Positions 1 through 8,806 of a stretch of 64,000 bases of DNA are shown piece by piece. A model generated the notes under the pieces. That model was not told the origin of the DNA. It worked only from the letters and a program-made list of their open reading frames with translations, and did no database searches. Origin of the DNA: an uncultured Acetatifactor sp. Its GTDB lineage: Bacteria > Bacillota > Clostridia > Lachnospirales > Lachnospiraceae. Every line of letters starts with the position of its first letter. The first letter of the stretch is position 1. Where the stretch lies: assembly GCA_910584235.1 (NCBI GenBank), contig CAJTZD010000001.1, forward strand, positions 186,001-250,000, in the 5' to 3' direction. The position numbers and the translations under genes are program-made.

Positions 1-1591
1 AGTCGCCCTGCGTAATCTCCTCCATCGCCTGGCCATACGCTTTCCTGATTTTCTCCAACGCCTTACTCTGACGGTTTGAGTATCGTCTGTTTATAGGAAT
101 CATGGGCAGTATCTGGAAGATAAGCATGAAAAACAAAAAAGCGAGAAACATTACCGGTATATAGGTAAGGATGCCTAATGCATGCAGATTACCTGTCCTG
201 CTCCCAGTATATTTTTCTATAAAGAGCGGCATAAAAAGAACAAAAATCGCCCATGCTATTCCAAATAAAACTATGGATACCAAAGAGAATCCGGCAGCAA
301 TGTTATCTCTCCTGTCTATTTTCTTCTTTAGGCCGGAAAGATCATCGAACTCTCTCTTCATAGGTGCCAGGAGTTCCTGCAGCCTTGCAGCCGCCCGCCG
401 CTCCATATTCAGCTTTGCTTCTTCTGTACGCTTATGCAGCTTCCAGTAAGAGCCCACCCTTCTGGCGGCATCACTCATCTCGAAATGGGGCGGGGCGCTC
501 ACCTCCTCATACCCCTCTGTCGTCCTACATCCGGTAAGCTGCCGGAATGCCTGGGTATGATCCTTGAAATACTCCACATCGATTTTGCTGTCTGCCTCCT
601 TGTAGAAATGCCCTGCCAGCTGGAAGTTCGGCTTTACGCCTATGCCGGTCTCGTAAAAGCGGCCCAGCTGCAGGCATCCCTGCCTGTTGCCAGCGCTGGC
701 GGCCACCCCGGCCCAGTAGCAGGCGATCCCATTGTCCCAGGGAAGCCCTGCCGCCGCTCCCTGTTTGGCATCGTACAATCGGGCCGCCAACTCCCCTTCC
801 TTTCTCTCGGCGCCGTACACCCTCCAGAAAGAAGACAGATTCTCCAGCTCTTTATAGGCCTCTTCTTCCTCCAGCCGTCCTCCCCATTTTGCTGCTGTCA
901 CAAGGGTGCCCATATCCTCCATAAGCTTCTGTGCTTCCTCTTTCTCTGTTCCGGAGGCTTTCGCAAGGAATTCTTCACAGAATTTTCCCGCGTATTCGAT
1001 ATCACTGACCTGAATTGCTCCGCTCTGTACCCGCTTTCCATCGGATGTCCGGGCGGCCGGCTCCCTTTCCGGAGCTTCCTGCTGCTTTGTTCTCTCTGCG
1101 CTTTCCTTGTCCGTGGCCCATCCCGCGGCTTTTTCTTTGGCGGCTTCTTTCGCCTCTGTCTCGGCTTCCAGACGCCGTTGCTCTGCCAGGGCCTTCTCCA
1201 CGATTTTCCGACACTCCCCGGCCAGTTCCACACTGTCTCTATAATCCTGCGCCTCCTCAAAATAAGACAGTGCTGCCTCATAACGTTTCTGTTGCTGCAA
1301 AGCCTTTGCCTGCCTGTAGGCCCACTCTTTGCCCAGCTGTACCAGCTTCTCCGCCTGGCCTCCATGGGCTACGGCCTGCCGGTACGCTTCCATCTGCCTC
1401 CAATCCTTTTTCCAGACCAGAAATGCTTCAGGCTCATCTACCCGGTTATCCGCCAAGAGCAGATAATACCAGCTGATTCCATCGGCCGGGTTCTCTTTTA
1501 CCGCCCGCCTTGCGATATCGCTAGCTTCGTCATACTCTTTCTCCTCCATTGCAAGTTCAATTCGCTGATACAGTTTCTTTACATCTGCCAT
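1..1591 (-). CDS. Sel1/TPR-like membrane protein, C-terminus beyond window
   Basis: The reading frame opens at an ATG at 1591, preceded by a GGGGGGATGAAGGA ribosome site, and stays open to base 1, so the 3' end is missing (about 530 residues visible). The N-terminal third is helical and tetratricopeptide-like, followed by a charged Ala/Glu/Lys stretch. A Sel1-like repeat follows (GNRQGCLQLGRFYETGIGV). Near the visible end are two hydrophobic segments (IVLFGIAWAIFVLFMPLF and YIPVMFLAFLFFMLIFQ), each likely membrane-spanning. It starts 13 bases after the upstream gene and is last of three genes led by the sigma-factor fusion. No enzyme motif is visible. A scaffold or adaptor role is inferred only from the repeats. 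Confidence 0.75.
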   Translation of the reverse strand, partial: MADVKKLYQRIELAMEEKEYDEASDIARRAVKENPADGISWYYLLLADNRVDEPEAFLVWKKDWRQMEAYRQAVAHGGQAEKLVQLGKEWAYRQAKALQQQKRYEAALSYFEEAQDYRDSVELAGECRKIVEKALAEQRRLEAETEAKEAAKEKAAGWATDKESAERTKQQEAPEREPAARTSDGKRVQSGAIQVSDIEYAGKFCEEFLAKASGTEKEEAQKLMEDMGTLVTAAKWGGRLEEEEAYKELENLSSFWRVYGAERKEGELAARLYDAKQGAAAGLPWDNGIACYWAGVAASAGNRQGCLQLGRFYETGIGVKPNFQLAGHFYKEADSKIDVEYFKDHTQAFRQLTGCRTTEGYEEVSAPPHFEMSDAARRVGSYWKLHKRTEEAKLNMERRAAARLQELLAPMKREFDDLSGLKKKIDRRDNIAAGFSLVSIVLFGIAWAIFVLFMPLFIEKYTGSRTGNLHALGILTYIPVMFLAFLFFMLIFQILPMIPINRRYSNRQSKALEKIRKAYGQAMEEITQGD

Positions 1592-1604
1592 TCCTTCATC
1601 CCCC

Positions 1605-2864
1605 CTACCATTGATACCATTTGCTCCATTCTCCAAGCTGGGCTTCCACTCCGGGCACTGTCTCATATTCCGCTGCCAGCTCCTCCCGAATCGCATCATT
1701 CAAAGGTTTGATTACATTATTGTCATATGGAATCAAGTCATCATACAGTTTGTTGAATTTCAAAGCAATCTGCCCGCATTTCAGGAACCAGAGGGAACCG
1801 AGGACGATTGCAATGGTAACAATCAAAAGATGGACTATACTCGAAAATATTCCCAACGGTTCCCCGATAAGAAATGTCACAAATCCAAGACCCATGACTG
1901 TAAGGAACCCCCGCAGTAAATGGAAATCATCCCGTGTTGTCTCCCAGGCAAATCCCAAAAAGAGCAGCGAGACCGGCATATAGAAACGCAGACAAAGCGG
2001 GCTTAGAACCAAAGAGAGCAATGCTAACCAGAAAGTAGGCTTTTTTGCCCCGTGTCTTTTTAAATTGGCTGTTATCGTCTCTGTATTTTTCTGATTCCAT
2101 GTGCCATATTCAGCCGGATGTCGATCTCTTACCGCCTTTTCCAGATTTTGATCCAATTCCTTGATCCGGTTGAATTCCGCCTCTTTGCACTGATTGAATA
2201 TGGCACGGACAGCCTTGTCAACCAGCTGTTCGCTGCCGGCGAAATTTGTGAAAGGCATCTGGGTGCAGGTAATAAGCACAGCTTCATAGTTCTTTTTTGT
2301 CAGCTCTGTTTCCGCCTTTTTGCACAGCAACAGACTTTTATTGATATCCTCCATCAGGGCAAACATTTTCTGCAGGCTCTCATCCGCAAACCTCTGCGCG
2401 CGTTTATAGGATCGTCTGGCCTCATGCCAACCCTCCGGTTCCTCCTGACAGACCAACAATCCATCAGGAGCCATGATATATTTTGAAAGCGCCACCGGGC
2501 TTTCCGCTTTACATTCCGCCATGACAAGATAGAGATAACCCCAGCCATACCGGGAGTCCTCATCCAGCAGCGCCTCAGCCAGCTGTCTGATTCTTTTGAA
2601 ATTTTTTTCATCCGCAGCCTGCCAGATTTCTGCTTCACCGGGACGCATCCTGCGTTGATTGATTTCTGTCATCTTTATGTAAATGACCATCACTCCGTCA
2701 GGCCGTTCCATCATCAGCCGTGCCATCTCCAACAGCTTGTCATACTTTTCGCGCAAAGGTGTCTGTGCCACAGTGTCACTTAATGGGCGCAAAGCCCCGG
2801 GGGCTTTCCAGTTTTTCTTTTCTTCCATGATTTTATCTTTTTTTGTCCTTTTCTCCTTTTCCAT
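1605..2864 (-). CDS. helical-repeat membrane protein of unknown function
   Basis: The start chosen is the ATG at 2864 (MEKEKRTKKDK), after a GGGGAAATGT stretch; the ATG at 2828 (MEEKKNWK) is an alternative. About 419 residues. The N-terminal 270 residues are soluble, helical and rich in Glu, Lys and Arg, like tetratricopeptide proteins. Several hydrophobic segments follow (for example FWLALLSLVLSPLCLRFYMP and IVHLLIVTIAIVLGSLWFL), then a soluble tail. The layout (helical repeats, then C-terminal membrane segments) matches the next gene, so the two may be distant relatives. It lies 176 bases downstream of the sigma-factor fusion, probably in the same transcript. I do not recognise a named family. 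Confidence 0.7.
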   Translation of the reverse strand: MEKEKRTKKDKIMEEKKNWKAPGALRPLSDTVAQTPLREKYDKLLEMARLMMERPDGVMVIYIKMTEINQRRMRPGEAEIWQAADEKNFKRIRQLAEALLDEDSRYGWGYLYLVMAECKAESPVALSKYIMAPDGLLVCQEEPEGWHEARRSYKRAQRFADESLQKMFALMEDINKSLLLCKKAETELTKKNYEAVLITCTQMPFTNFAGSEQLVDKAVRAIFNQCKEAEFNRIKELDQNLEKAVRDRHPAEYGTWNQKNTETITANLKRHGAKKPTFWLALLSLVLSPLCLRFYMPVSLLFLGFAWETTRDDFHLLRGFLTVMGLGFVTFLIGEPLGIFSSIVHLLIVTIAIVLGSLWFLKCGQIALKFNKLYDDLIPYDNNVIKPLNDAIREELAAEYETVPGVEAQLGEWSKWYQW

Positions 2865-3040
2865 ACATTTCCCCGATTTCTGCCAAAAGTCTGCATCTTC
2901 CCCCCTTTCCGACCAGACCGCCGGGAGCTTTCGGACGCCGGCCCGGGGTAATCCCGGCCGCCCGCTATATGCCTGCATATAGACTCCTGATATTGTATTC
3001 CCCGGAAAAAAGGAATTCGGGACAATGCTGCAAAAAATTT

Positions 3041-5017
3041 TTATTCCACGATGACTTTTACCTGGAAAATCCGGTTGTAATTGTATACCGGATCTGAGAG
3101 GCGCAGTTCCACCCAGTCCGGCGCCTCCTCAATACCCTCTCTCTGCACCAACTGCAGGAACACACCCCCCATATGAATACTGCCCACCTCTATCCGGGAA
3201 CCCTCCGGATATAATTCCAACTCCCTCTCCCGCGACAGTTCAAAGGATGCCCCTGCCTCCTCCTGGGGCTTATTTCCGTAAAAATATCTGGCTTCAAAGG
3301 TGGCATGCCGGAAGAACAGCTTCTCCGTGGAAATCGGCTCAAGCATCAGTTCATACTCAAATATGGGATCCGGATCCTGAGTGACAAGTCTCTCCCCATC
3401 CTCCTCGTAAATTTTATCTTCATATGCTTCATAATACTTCATGCGGACACCTGTCAAACGGTAACCTGTACCATCGGGAAACAGCAGCGACTCATCACAG
3501 GCAACGGTTTCTCCCACTTCCCTGGGGAGCGGTATATATGCCCCGCTGGAAATCTGACTGCTCTCCATGCGCAGATAGGGGATCGTCATGGTATACTCTC
3601 CCGGCTCCAGAGGCGGGAAGCTCAACACCATCTCATCCAGCCCCCAAAAGCCGCATTCGATCTCATTCGCTTCCCATACAGTCCCATCCGCTCCCGTCAA
3701 TGAAACCATGTTCGTGCTGTTCACCAGAAAGGTAGAAAACCCATATTTACCGCCATCTATCCCCTCATTCAGAGCATACAGGGAAAACCTGGTCCTTTCC
3801 TCGCTCCTGGTGCCGGGACACACTACAAAGCCCGTATCCTCGAAAAATTGTACGGCTCCAACGGAGGAAACGTCCTCCTGTACCGAGACCCGGGACAATG
3901 TCACGGTAAATTTCGGGTTGGGACCCTGGAGATTCAAAGGCTTCGTCTCCACATCCGAGTCCCATCCTTCTCCCCTTACCACATTGTACACCTGTTCGTC
4001 CGGATTTTTCCCAAACCCTGCCAACGTAATCTCTATCGTGAAGCTTTCCGGCAATTCCTCCTCCGGCTGCCATATGGATACCAACTGCATATTCTCGTAA
4101 TTATGTTTGGTCTCACATAATTCCAGCGGTAAATCCTTTACCTCAAGCGCATTTATATAGGTCTGATACACGGTATTCTGCCTGGCCCATTCCTCCTCCC
4201 CCTCGGGCTCCTTGTCCGTTTTGTAGTCGATGCTGAAGTACATATGCCCGTCTCTGTATGCCACGTTGTCCACAGAGAACGTAAAGCCGTCCGCCCGGCA
4301 GGGATCCGAAACTTCCGTCATCCGGTAGATCGGATTCTCTTCGGACCAGCTGAAGCCCACGCCCTCCGCGAACTGGAAGTACCTGCTTACGATGACCGCA
4401 CATGCCGCCAGCAGCAGGATGATAAGGCCGATGACCAGTATCTTCCACAGCTTCTTTAAGCTGCGCTGCCCGCGCTTCTTCACCGTCTCGTAGTTCAGGG
4501 CCAGTTTCTCTGCGATTTCCTGGTAGGACAGGCCCTGGTAATACTTCATCCGGATGATCTGGCTGTCCATGGGATCCAGTTTATCTATGGCTGCCTCCAA
4601 TTCCTCCCGCGTATACTCCCCGTCTCCTGCGCCTCCCGGCGCCCGGAAAGCTTCCTGTCCGTCCTCTTTCCATGCCTGCTCCCCGGAGGCGGCGCTCTCC
4701 GCCCTCTCCCTGCGGCAGTTGTCCCGATAGCGGTTCAGGGCTTTCCTGTCCGCTATCAGGCACAGATAGTTCCTGAGGCTGCTCTTTGCTTCATCATATC
4801 TGTCCGTATGCAGAAAAAATTCCGAGAATGCGTCATTCACGCATTCCCGGATGTCCTCTGGATTCTGTAGGCGTCTGGCACATACGCTCCACAGCAGCCC
4901 CGTGTATGTCTCCAGCAAGGCCGCCGCGCCTTTGTTTTTATCCTGTTTTATCAGTTCCTGTATCTCCTGATCTTCCCGCTTATCCCTATTATCAGCTTTC
5001 CTATTATCTGGTTTCAT
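3041..5017 (-). CDS. ECF-type sigma factor fused to membrane anchor and ectodomain
   Basis: The start is the ATG at 5017, directly behind AGGAGGGGG; a TTG 18 bases upstream lies inside that ribosome site and is rejected. About 658 residues. Residues ~20-100 are sigma-70 region 2 (LLETYTGLLWSVCARRL, then DAFSEFFLHTDRY). Residues ~140-190 are region 4 with its helix-turn-helix (LDPMDSQIIRMKYYQGLSYQ, then EIAEKLALNYETVKKRGQRS). One transmembrane helix follows (ILVIGLIILLLAACAVIVS), then ~440 residues of beta-rich extracytoplasmic sequence. In many Clostridia such a sigma factor is followed by a separate membrane protein with a DUF4179-like ectodomain; here both halves share one frame. Sensing of envelope stress by the ectodomain is inferred. 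Next in the operon are two membrane proteins of unknown function. Confidence 0.8.
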   Translation of the reverse strand: MKPDNRKADNRDKREDQEIQELIKQDKNKGAAALLETYTGLLWSVCARRLQNPEDIRECVNDAFSEFFLHTDRYDEAKSSLRNYLCLIADRKALNRYRDNCRRERAESAASGEQAWKEDGQEAFRAPGGAGDGEYTREELEAAIDKLDPMDSQIIRMKYYQGLSYQEIAEKLALNYETVKKRGQRSLKKLWKILVIGLIILLLAACAVIVSRYFQFAEGVGFSWSEENPIYRMTEVSDPCRADGFTFSVDNVAYRDGHMYFSIDYKTDKEPEGEEEWARQNTVYQTYINALEVKDLPLELCETKHNYENMQLVSIWQPEEELPESFTIEITLAGFGKNPDEQVYNVVRGEGWDSDVETKPLNLQGPNPKFTVTLSRVSVQEDVSSVGAVQFFEDTGFVVCPGTRSEERTRFSLYALNEGIDGGKYGFSTFLVNSTNMVSLTGADGTVWEANEIECGFWGLDEMVLSFPPLEPGEYTMTIPYLRMESSQISSGAYIPLPREVGETVACDESLLFPDGTGYRLTGVRMKYYEAYEDKIYEEDGERLVTQDPDPIFEYELMLEPISTEKLFFRHATFEARYFYGNKPQEEAGASFELSRERELELYPEGSRIEVGSIHMGGVFLQLVQREGIEEAPDWVELRLSDPVYNYNRIFQVKVIVE

Positions 5018-5041
5018 AACCCCCCTCCTGTTCAACTTCCG

Positions 5042-5070
5042 GTTATATTCCGTCAGGCAGGCACATCCAA
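5042..5070 (-). promoter_or_regulatory. predicted promoter of the sigma-fusion operon
   Basis: On the minus strand TTGGAT (5065-5070) and TATAAC (5042-5047) are separated by 17 bp, a good match to a housekeeping promoter, about 25 bases before the sigma-fusion start codon. The short leader would begin near 5035. Confidence 0.5.
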
Positions 5071-5157
5071 TCCCGGCACCGCGCCGTTCCCATCAAGCTT
5101 ACCGGCCTGTCCGTACTGATGCGCGGCTTCTCATTGCCTCCCGCACAATGCCGGAAC

Positions 5158-6096
5158 CTACTGGCTGCAGCGCACCTGCAGTTCCTCCCAGCGTCTGTCT
5201 ACCTCCCGCTGGAATTCCGCAATCAGCCCTTCGTTTCCGGGGGCAAACAAATGGCGGAACCGCCTCTGGGAGCGCAGGAAATCCTCAATTGGCAGTTTCT
5301 TCTTCGGCTCGTAGGTCAAAACCCATTTTCCGTCCACCACCTCATACAGGGGCCAGTAACAGGAGTCCACCGCCGTCCGGCAGATTTCCATAAGCTCCGA
5401 AGCTTCATACCCCCATCCCCTGGGGCAGGGGGCGAAAATGTTCAGGAAAGCAGCGCCCGGCGTATAGATGGCCTTTTCCGCCTTGATGTGGAGATCCTTG
5501 AAGTTATTGGTAAAAGTGGTCTGGGCCGCATAGGGAATGTGGTGTTCCGCCATAATGGCCGTCAGATCTTTCCTGGTCTGCACCTTGCCGTTTGACACTT
5601 TTCCCGCCGGCGTGGTAGTGGTGTCCGCAAACTGCGGCGTGGCAGAGGAGCGCTGGGTCCCGGTATTCATGTAGGCGCCATTGTCATAGCATACATATAC
5701 CATGTCATGTCCCCGCTCCATTGCCCCGGACAGGGACTGGAAACCGATATCATAGGTTCCGCCGTCTCCGCCGAATGTGATAAACTTATAGTTTTCCTTT
5801 ATTTTTCCTTTCTTTTTCAGCACCCTGTATGCTGTCTCCACACCGGAAAGGGTAGCCCCTGCATTTTCAAAGGCATTGTGGATATAGCTGTCCTCATATG
5901 CCGTGTAGGGGTACATAAAAGTAGAGACCTCCAGGCATCCCGTGGCATTGCCCACCACAGCCCTGTCCCCCTCATGGAGCGCCCGCAGCACTCCGCGGAC
6001 CGCAACGGCGCCGCCGCAGCCTGCGCACATTCTGTGTCCCGGCGCCAGGCGTTCCGGCTTGTTCATCATTTCCTTAAAATTATATGCTGCTTCCAT
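5158..6096 (-). CDS. porB: 2-oxoacid:ferredoxin oxidoreductase, beta subunit
   Basis: This subunit binds thiamine diphosphate in the CoA-dependent oxidative decarboxylation of a 2-oxoacid with ferredoxin as electron acceptor. The start is ATG 6096 behind AAGGAG; an in-frame GTG at 6111 overlaps that ribosome site. 312 residues, normal for the family. Visible motifs are the iron-sulfur ligand region RMCAGCGG, then GNATGCLE, and the TPP-binding GGDGGTYDIG. A C-terminal Cys-containing patch (FAPCPRGWGYE) is also typical. It is last in a gamma-delta-alpha-beta operon. Pyruvate is the default substrate. A branched-chain 2-oxoacid is possible given the T-box-like leader upstream. Confidence 0.93.
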   Translation of the reverse strand: MEAAYNFKEMMNKPERLAPGHRMCAGCGGAVAVRGVLRALHEGDRAVVGNATGCLEVSTFMYPYTAYEDSYIHNAFENAGATLSGVETAYRVLKKKGKIKENYKFITFGGDGGTYDIGFQSLSGAMERGHDMVYVCYDNGAYMNTGTQRSSATPQFADTTTTPAGKVSNGKVQTRKDLTAIMAEHHIPYAAQTTFTNNFKDLHIKAEKAIYTPGAAFLNIFAPCPRGWGYEASELMEICRTAVDSCYWPLYEVVDGKWVLTYEPKKKLPIEDFLRSQRRFRHLFAPGNEGLIAEFQREVDRRWEELQVRCSQ

Positions 6097-6166
6097 CCTC
6101 TGCTCCTTCACAACGAAATAAGCTGGCCAGCCAGACAGCTGCCCATTTATAGCTGCCGCCGGCTCC

Positions 6167-7354
6167 TCACCGGCTGCGCAGCCCTATGTATTCGTACATG
6201 TCCGTTATCCTGTGCTCTGCCGCAATCCGCTCCAGCTTCTCGTAAACCTGGCAGAAATCCTCCACTGTAATGTCCCTGCCGCCCAGTCCGTAGAGATAAT
6301 TCACGGCCTCCGCTTTCCCCTTTGCCTGATACAGCGCCGCTCTCACCTCCGCGCCCAGAGGGCCTCCCGTAGCGGAGAACATCTCCGAACGGTCCAGAAT
6401 GGCAACCGCTTTCACATGGGCCAGCGCCCGGGCTATCTCCTCCTCCGGGAAAGGACGGAACACCCTGATCTTCACCAGGCCTACTTTCTTTCCGGTGGTA
6501 TTGCGGATCTGCTCAACAGCCGCCTTGCAGGTCCCCGCCGCGGAACCGATGAGCACCACCGCATATTCCGCATCCTCCATCCGGTAAGCCTCGAAAAAGC
6601 CGTATTCCCGTCCTGTCATCTCCCGGAAGCGCTCCGCCACCTCCAGTATAACTCTGCGGGCATTGATCATGGCCTGGCGCTGTCCTCTTTTTGTCTCCAT
6701 ATAGTAGCTGGATACCGCATAGGGGCCTACCGCCAAAGTTTCCTGCGGATTCAGGAGAAAATGCTTCGGCTCCCTCTCGCCCACGAACGCGCGTACTTTT
6801 TCGTCTTCTTCCAGCAATATATTCTCCACTCCGTGGCTTGTGATAAACCCGTCCTGGCAGATCATCACAGGGAGCATTACGTCCTTGTGTTCCGCAATGG
6901 GGTATGCCTGCAGGAAATTGTCGTAGGCCTCCTGATTGGACTCCGCATAGATCTGAATCCATCCGCTGTCCCTGGCGCCCATACTGTCGGAATGATCCGC
7001 ATTGATGTTGATGGGGCCGGACAGGGCGCGGTTCACCAAAGCCAGTACAAGGGGCAGCCTGTTGGAAGCCGCCACATACAATTCCTCCCACATCAGAGCC
7101 ATGCCGCATGAAGACGTGGCCGTAAGCGCCCTTGCGCCTGCCGCCGAGGCCCCCACTGCAGCGCTCATGGAACTGTGCTCGCTCTCCACCGGAATAAATT
7201 CAGTGTCCATCTCCCCATTCGCGATATAGTTTGCCACATACTGGGGAATCTCCGTGGAAGGCGTGATGGGAAATGCCGGCATCACGTCCGGATTGATCTG
7301 TTTGATGGCATAGGCCACCGCCTCATTACCGGATAAACGTTCTCTCACAGCCAT
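6167..7354 (-). CDS. porA: 2-oxoacid:ferredoxin oxidoreductase, alpha subunit
   Basis: The alpha subunit forms the catalytic core with the beta subunit and binds the thiamine diphosphate pyrophosphate/pyrimidine side and CoA. ATG at 7354 directly follows the delta stop codon, and GGAGGGAAAG serves as ribosome site inside the delta end. 395 residues, the expected length. The N-terminus contains the substrate loop FPITPSTEIPQYVAN, then ALTATSSCGMALMWEE, characteristic of the POR N-terminal domain. The C-terminal Rossmann-like domain contains LVKIRVFRPFPEEEI and ILDRSEMFSATGGPLG. The 70-base gap to beta holds no gene. Translation of alpha is probably coupled to delta. Confidence 0.93.
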   Translation of the reverse strand: MAVRERLSGNEAVAYAIKQINPDVMPAFPITPSTEIPQYVANYIANGEMDTEFIPVESEHSSMSAAVGASAAGARALTATSSCGMALMWEELYVAASNRLPLVLALVNRALSGPININADHSDSMGARDSGWIQIYAESNQEAYDNFLQAYPIAEHKDVMLPVMICQDGFITSHGVENILLEEDEKVRAFVGEREPKHFLLNPQETLAVGPYAVSSYYMETKRGQRQAMINARRVILEVAERFREMTGREYGFFEAYRMEDAEYAVVLIGSAAGTCKAAVEQIRNTTGKKVGLVKIRVFRPFPEEEIARALAHVKAVAILDRSEMFSATGGPLGAEVRAALYQAKGKAEAVNYLYGLGGRDITVEDFCQVYEKLERIAAEHRITDMYEYIGLRSR

Positions 7355-7651
7355 CTACTTTCCCTCCTTCATTGAGATTGCGCCGAAAGGGCAGACCTTT
7401 GCGCAGATGCCGCAGCCCTTGCAGTGGTCGTAGTCAAACTCTCCGCGCAGCTTGTCCTTTACCGGAATGGAGGAATCCGGGCAAGTCGGCGTGCACAAAA
7501 GGCACTGCTTGCATTTTTCCCGGTCCCACACCGGCGTGGAGGTGCGCCACTCCCCTGTGCAGAATTCCCGGGAAGTGGCCGCCTCAAAAATCTTGTTTCC
7601 CTCCGTTATGTCCTGCCAGGGACTGTTCTCATTTATTTTATCGCTTATCAT
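7355..7651 (-). CDS. porD: 2-oxoacid:ferredoxin oxidoreductase, delta (2x[4Fe-4S]) subunit
   Basis: A 98-residue ferredoxin-like subunit that passes electrons from the catalytic core to ferredoxin. Two classical cluster-binding motifs are visible: CKQCLLCTPTCP and CKGCGICAKVCPFGAI, each Cys-x2-Cys-x2-Cys-x3-Cys-Pro. The start is ATG 7651 with GGAGAAG upstream. Its stop codon abuts the alpha start. It is separated from gamma by an unusually long 340-base hairpin-rich spacer. Confidence 0.93.
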   Translation of the reverse strand: MISDKINENSPWQDITEGNKIFEAATSREFCTGEWRTSTPVWDREKCKQCLLCTPTCPDSSIPVKDKLRGEFDYDHCKGCGICAKVCPFGAISMKEGK

Positions 7652-7654
7652 AGA

Positions 7655-7985
7655 CTTCTCCTGCCTTTCCTCTCATATTCCTAAGGCCGTAACATTGACC
7701 TGAAGCTTTCCACACTTCCTTTCATGCCGGCGCAGCCGACACAAACATTCGGTGCAAGTCCGTGAGAAGAATCGCTTCCCTTGCGATTCTTCCGTGTGAG
7801 ACTGGCTTGCAAAGCGAATCTATTCGCTTGCAAGCCTAGAACTTCACTTCCCGACATGCCGCTTCGCGGCATATACAACAGAACGCAGTTCTGTTGTCAA
7901 GAACAATCGGTGCAACTTTAGATTTTCTTAGCGGGCGTCCCATAGAGGCGGACCATGCCCCCTCTTGACCGCTTAGAAAAGCCTT
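7655..7985 (-). ncRNA. intercistronic spacer with four consecutive hairpins
   Basis: No credible gene lies between the gamma and delta subunits. On the minus strand, in order, the spacer carries near-perfect stem-loops: ACAACAGAAC/GTTCTGTTGT (10 bp, 3-base loop), ATGCCGC/GCGGCAT (loop GAA), GGCTTGCAA..TTGCAAGCC extended by GCGAAT/ATTCGC, and GAAGAATCGC/GCGATTCTTC (7-base loop). The heptamer TTGCACCGA occurs twice, at ~7739 and ~7911, flanking the array. This could be a processing or stabilising element that sets subunit ratios, a structured RNA, or a repetitive palindromic element. No known RNA family is recognised. Confidence 0.45.
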
Positions 7986-7991
7986 GCACAC

Positions 7992-8573
7992 TTAGCAGTT
8001 CTTGGCAATTTCCTCAAAGGTCATCTCAAGGGCTTTCATATTGCCGTCGATGACTTCCGGCTTCTTGGCGAATTTATGACGGAAAGAAGCCTCCATCTCT
8101 TTCATGAACGCATCCTGCTCCATAGCGCCGGAAACTGCCACCACCGCCGCCAGCATGGGAGAATTGGGATAGTTTTTCCCCAGGGTCTTCATGGAAATGT
8201 CTTTTGCGTTCAGGGTGTAGACCGCCCCTTTATAATCGTGCAGAAGAGGGAGCAGTTCTTCTTTTTCTTTTTCCGTATTGATGATAACAGCACCGTCCTC
8301 TTTTAATCCGTGGGTCACATCCGTGCTCTCCAGAAGTCCATCATCCACTACAACCACATAATCCGGCGAATAGATATTGGAGTGGACGGTAACAGGCTCC
8401 TCGCTGATCCGATTATATGCCGTGATCGGCGCTCCCATGCGCTCCGGACCGTATTCCGGAAAGCCCTGAACGAACTTCCCCGCCTTAAATGCCACATCCG
8501 CCAGCAGAAGCGCCGCTGTCTTCGCGCCCTGGCCTCCTCTTCCATGCCATCTGATTTCCATTGTGTCTTTCAT
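7992..8573 (-). CDS. porG: 2-oxoacid:ferredoxin oxidoreductase, gamma subunit
   Basis: 193 residues. The gamma subunit completes the four-subunit enzyme. The start is ATG 8573, spaced from AAGGAGG; an in-frame TTG at 8591 sits within that ribosome site and is rejected. The N-terminal signature WHGRGGQGAKTAALLLADV and the following FPEYGPERMGAPI are diagnostic. First gene of the operon. A strong promoter lies ~455 bases upstream, leaving a long leader with a terminator, so expression is likely controlled by attenuation. Confidence 0.93.
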   Translation of the reverse strand: MKDTMEIRWHGRGGQGAKTAALLLADVAFKAGKFVQGFPEYGPERMGAPITAYNRISEEPVTVHSNIYSPDYVVVVDDGLLESTDVTHGLKEDGAVIINTEKEKEELLPLLHDYKGAVYTLNAKDISMKTLGKNYPNSPMLAAVVAVSGAMEQDAFMKEMEASFRHKFAKKPEVIDGNMKALEMTFEEIAKNC

Positions 8574-8589
8574 TTTCCTGCCTCCTTGC

Positions 8590-8605
8590 ACCCGCTTCAG
8601 CGGGC
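8590..8605 (-). promoter_or_regulatory. GC hairpin immediately upstream of porG ribosome site
   Basis: On the minus strand GCCCGCTGAAGCGGGT folds as a 6-7 bp stem and is followed at once by the GGAGG of porG. It is preceded by GCAAACAGGGAT. Similar hairpins, several also preceded by GCAAAT, occur before the ABC permease (12878-12892), the GNAT gene (15352-15367), the first ilvN (34347-34362) and, further away, the FAD oxidoreductase (~26857-26876). Confidence 0.5.
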
Positions 8606-8773
8606 ATCCCTGTTTGCTTTTGCCTGCGTGTCAGCACATATGTATCCCGAATTTTCGTCTGTCAGATTTCTATGCCGATCCGGTGCAATCGAATTGGGGA
8701 ACGTCTTTCTCCCCTGCTCGCCGCGCGGCCCGCATGCCGTCCGGGCAGCCGCTTCCATACGCGGCCTGTGCAT

Positions 8774-8806
8774 AAAAAACGGCTCCCACCGCAAACGGTA
8801 GAAGCC
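8774..8806 (-). terminator. attenuator-type terminator inside the oxidoreductase leader
   Basis: Minus-strand GGCTTCTACCG, loop TTTG, CGGTGGGAGCC forms an 11-bp stem (three G-U pairs) followed by G and six T. It lies ~200 bases before the porG start and ~215 bases after the promoter, so it must be bypassed for the operon to be expressed. Confidence 0.7.

Noticed and set aside
434..1711. 425-codon plus-strand frame
   Set aside because: Complement of the Sel1/TPR-like gene and part of the next; its composition (Leu, Cys, Pro and Phe rich) is that of an antisense shadow, and it has no ribosome site.
7735..7765. GGTGCAAGTCC resembling a cobalamin riboswitch element
   Set aside because: It is on the strand opposite to the operon, lacks the other conserved B12-box parts, and the surrounding sequence folds as unrelated hairpins.
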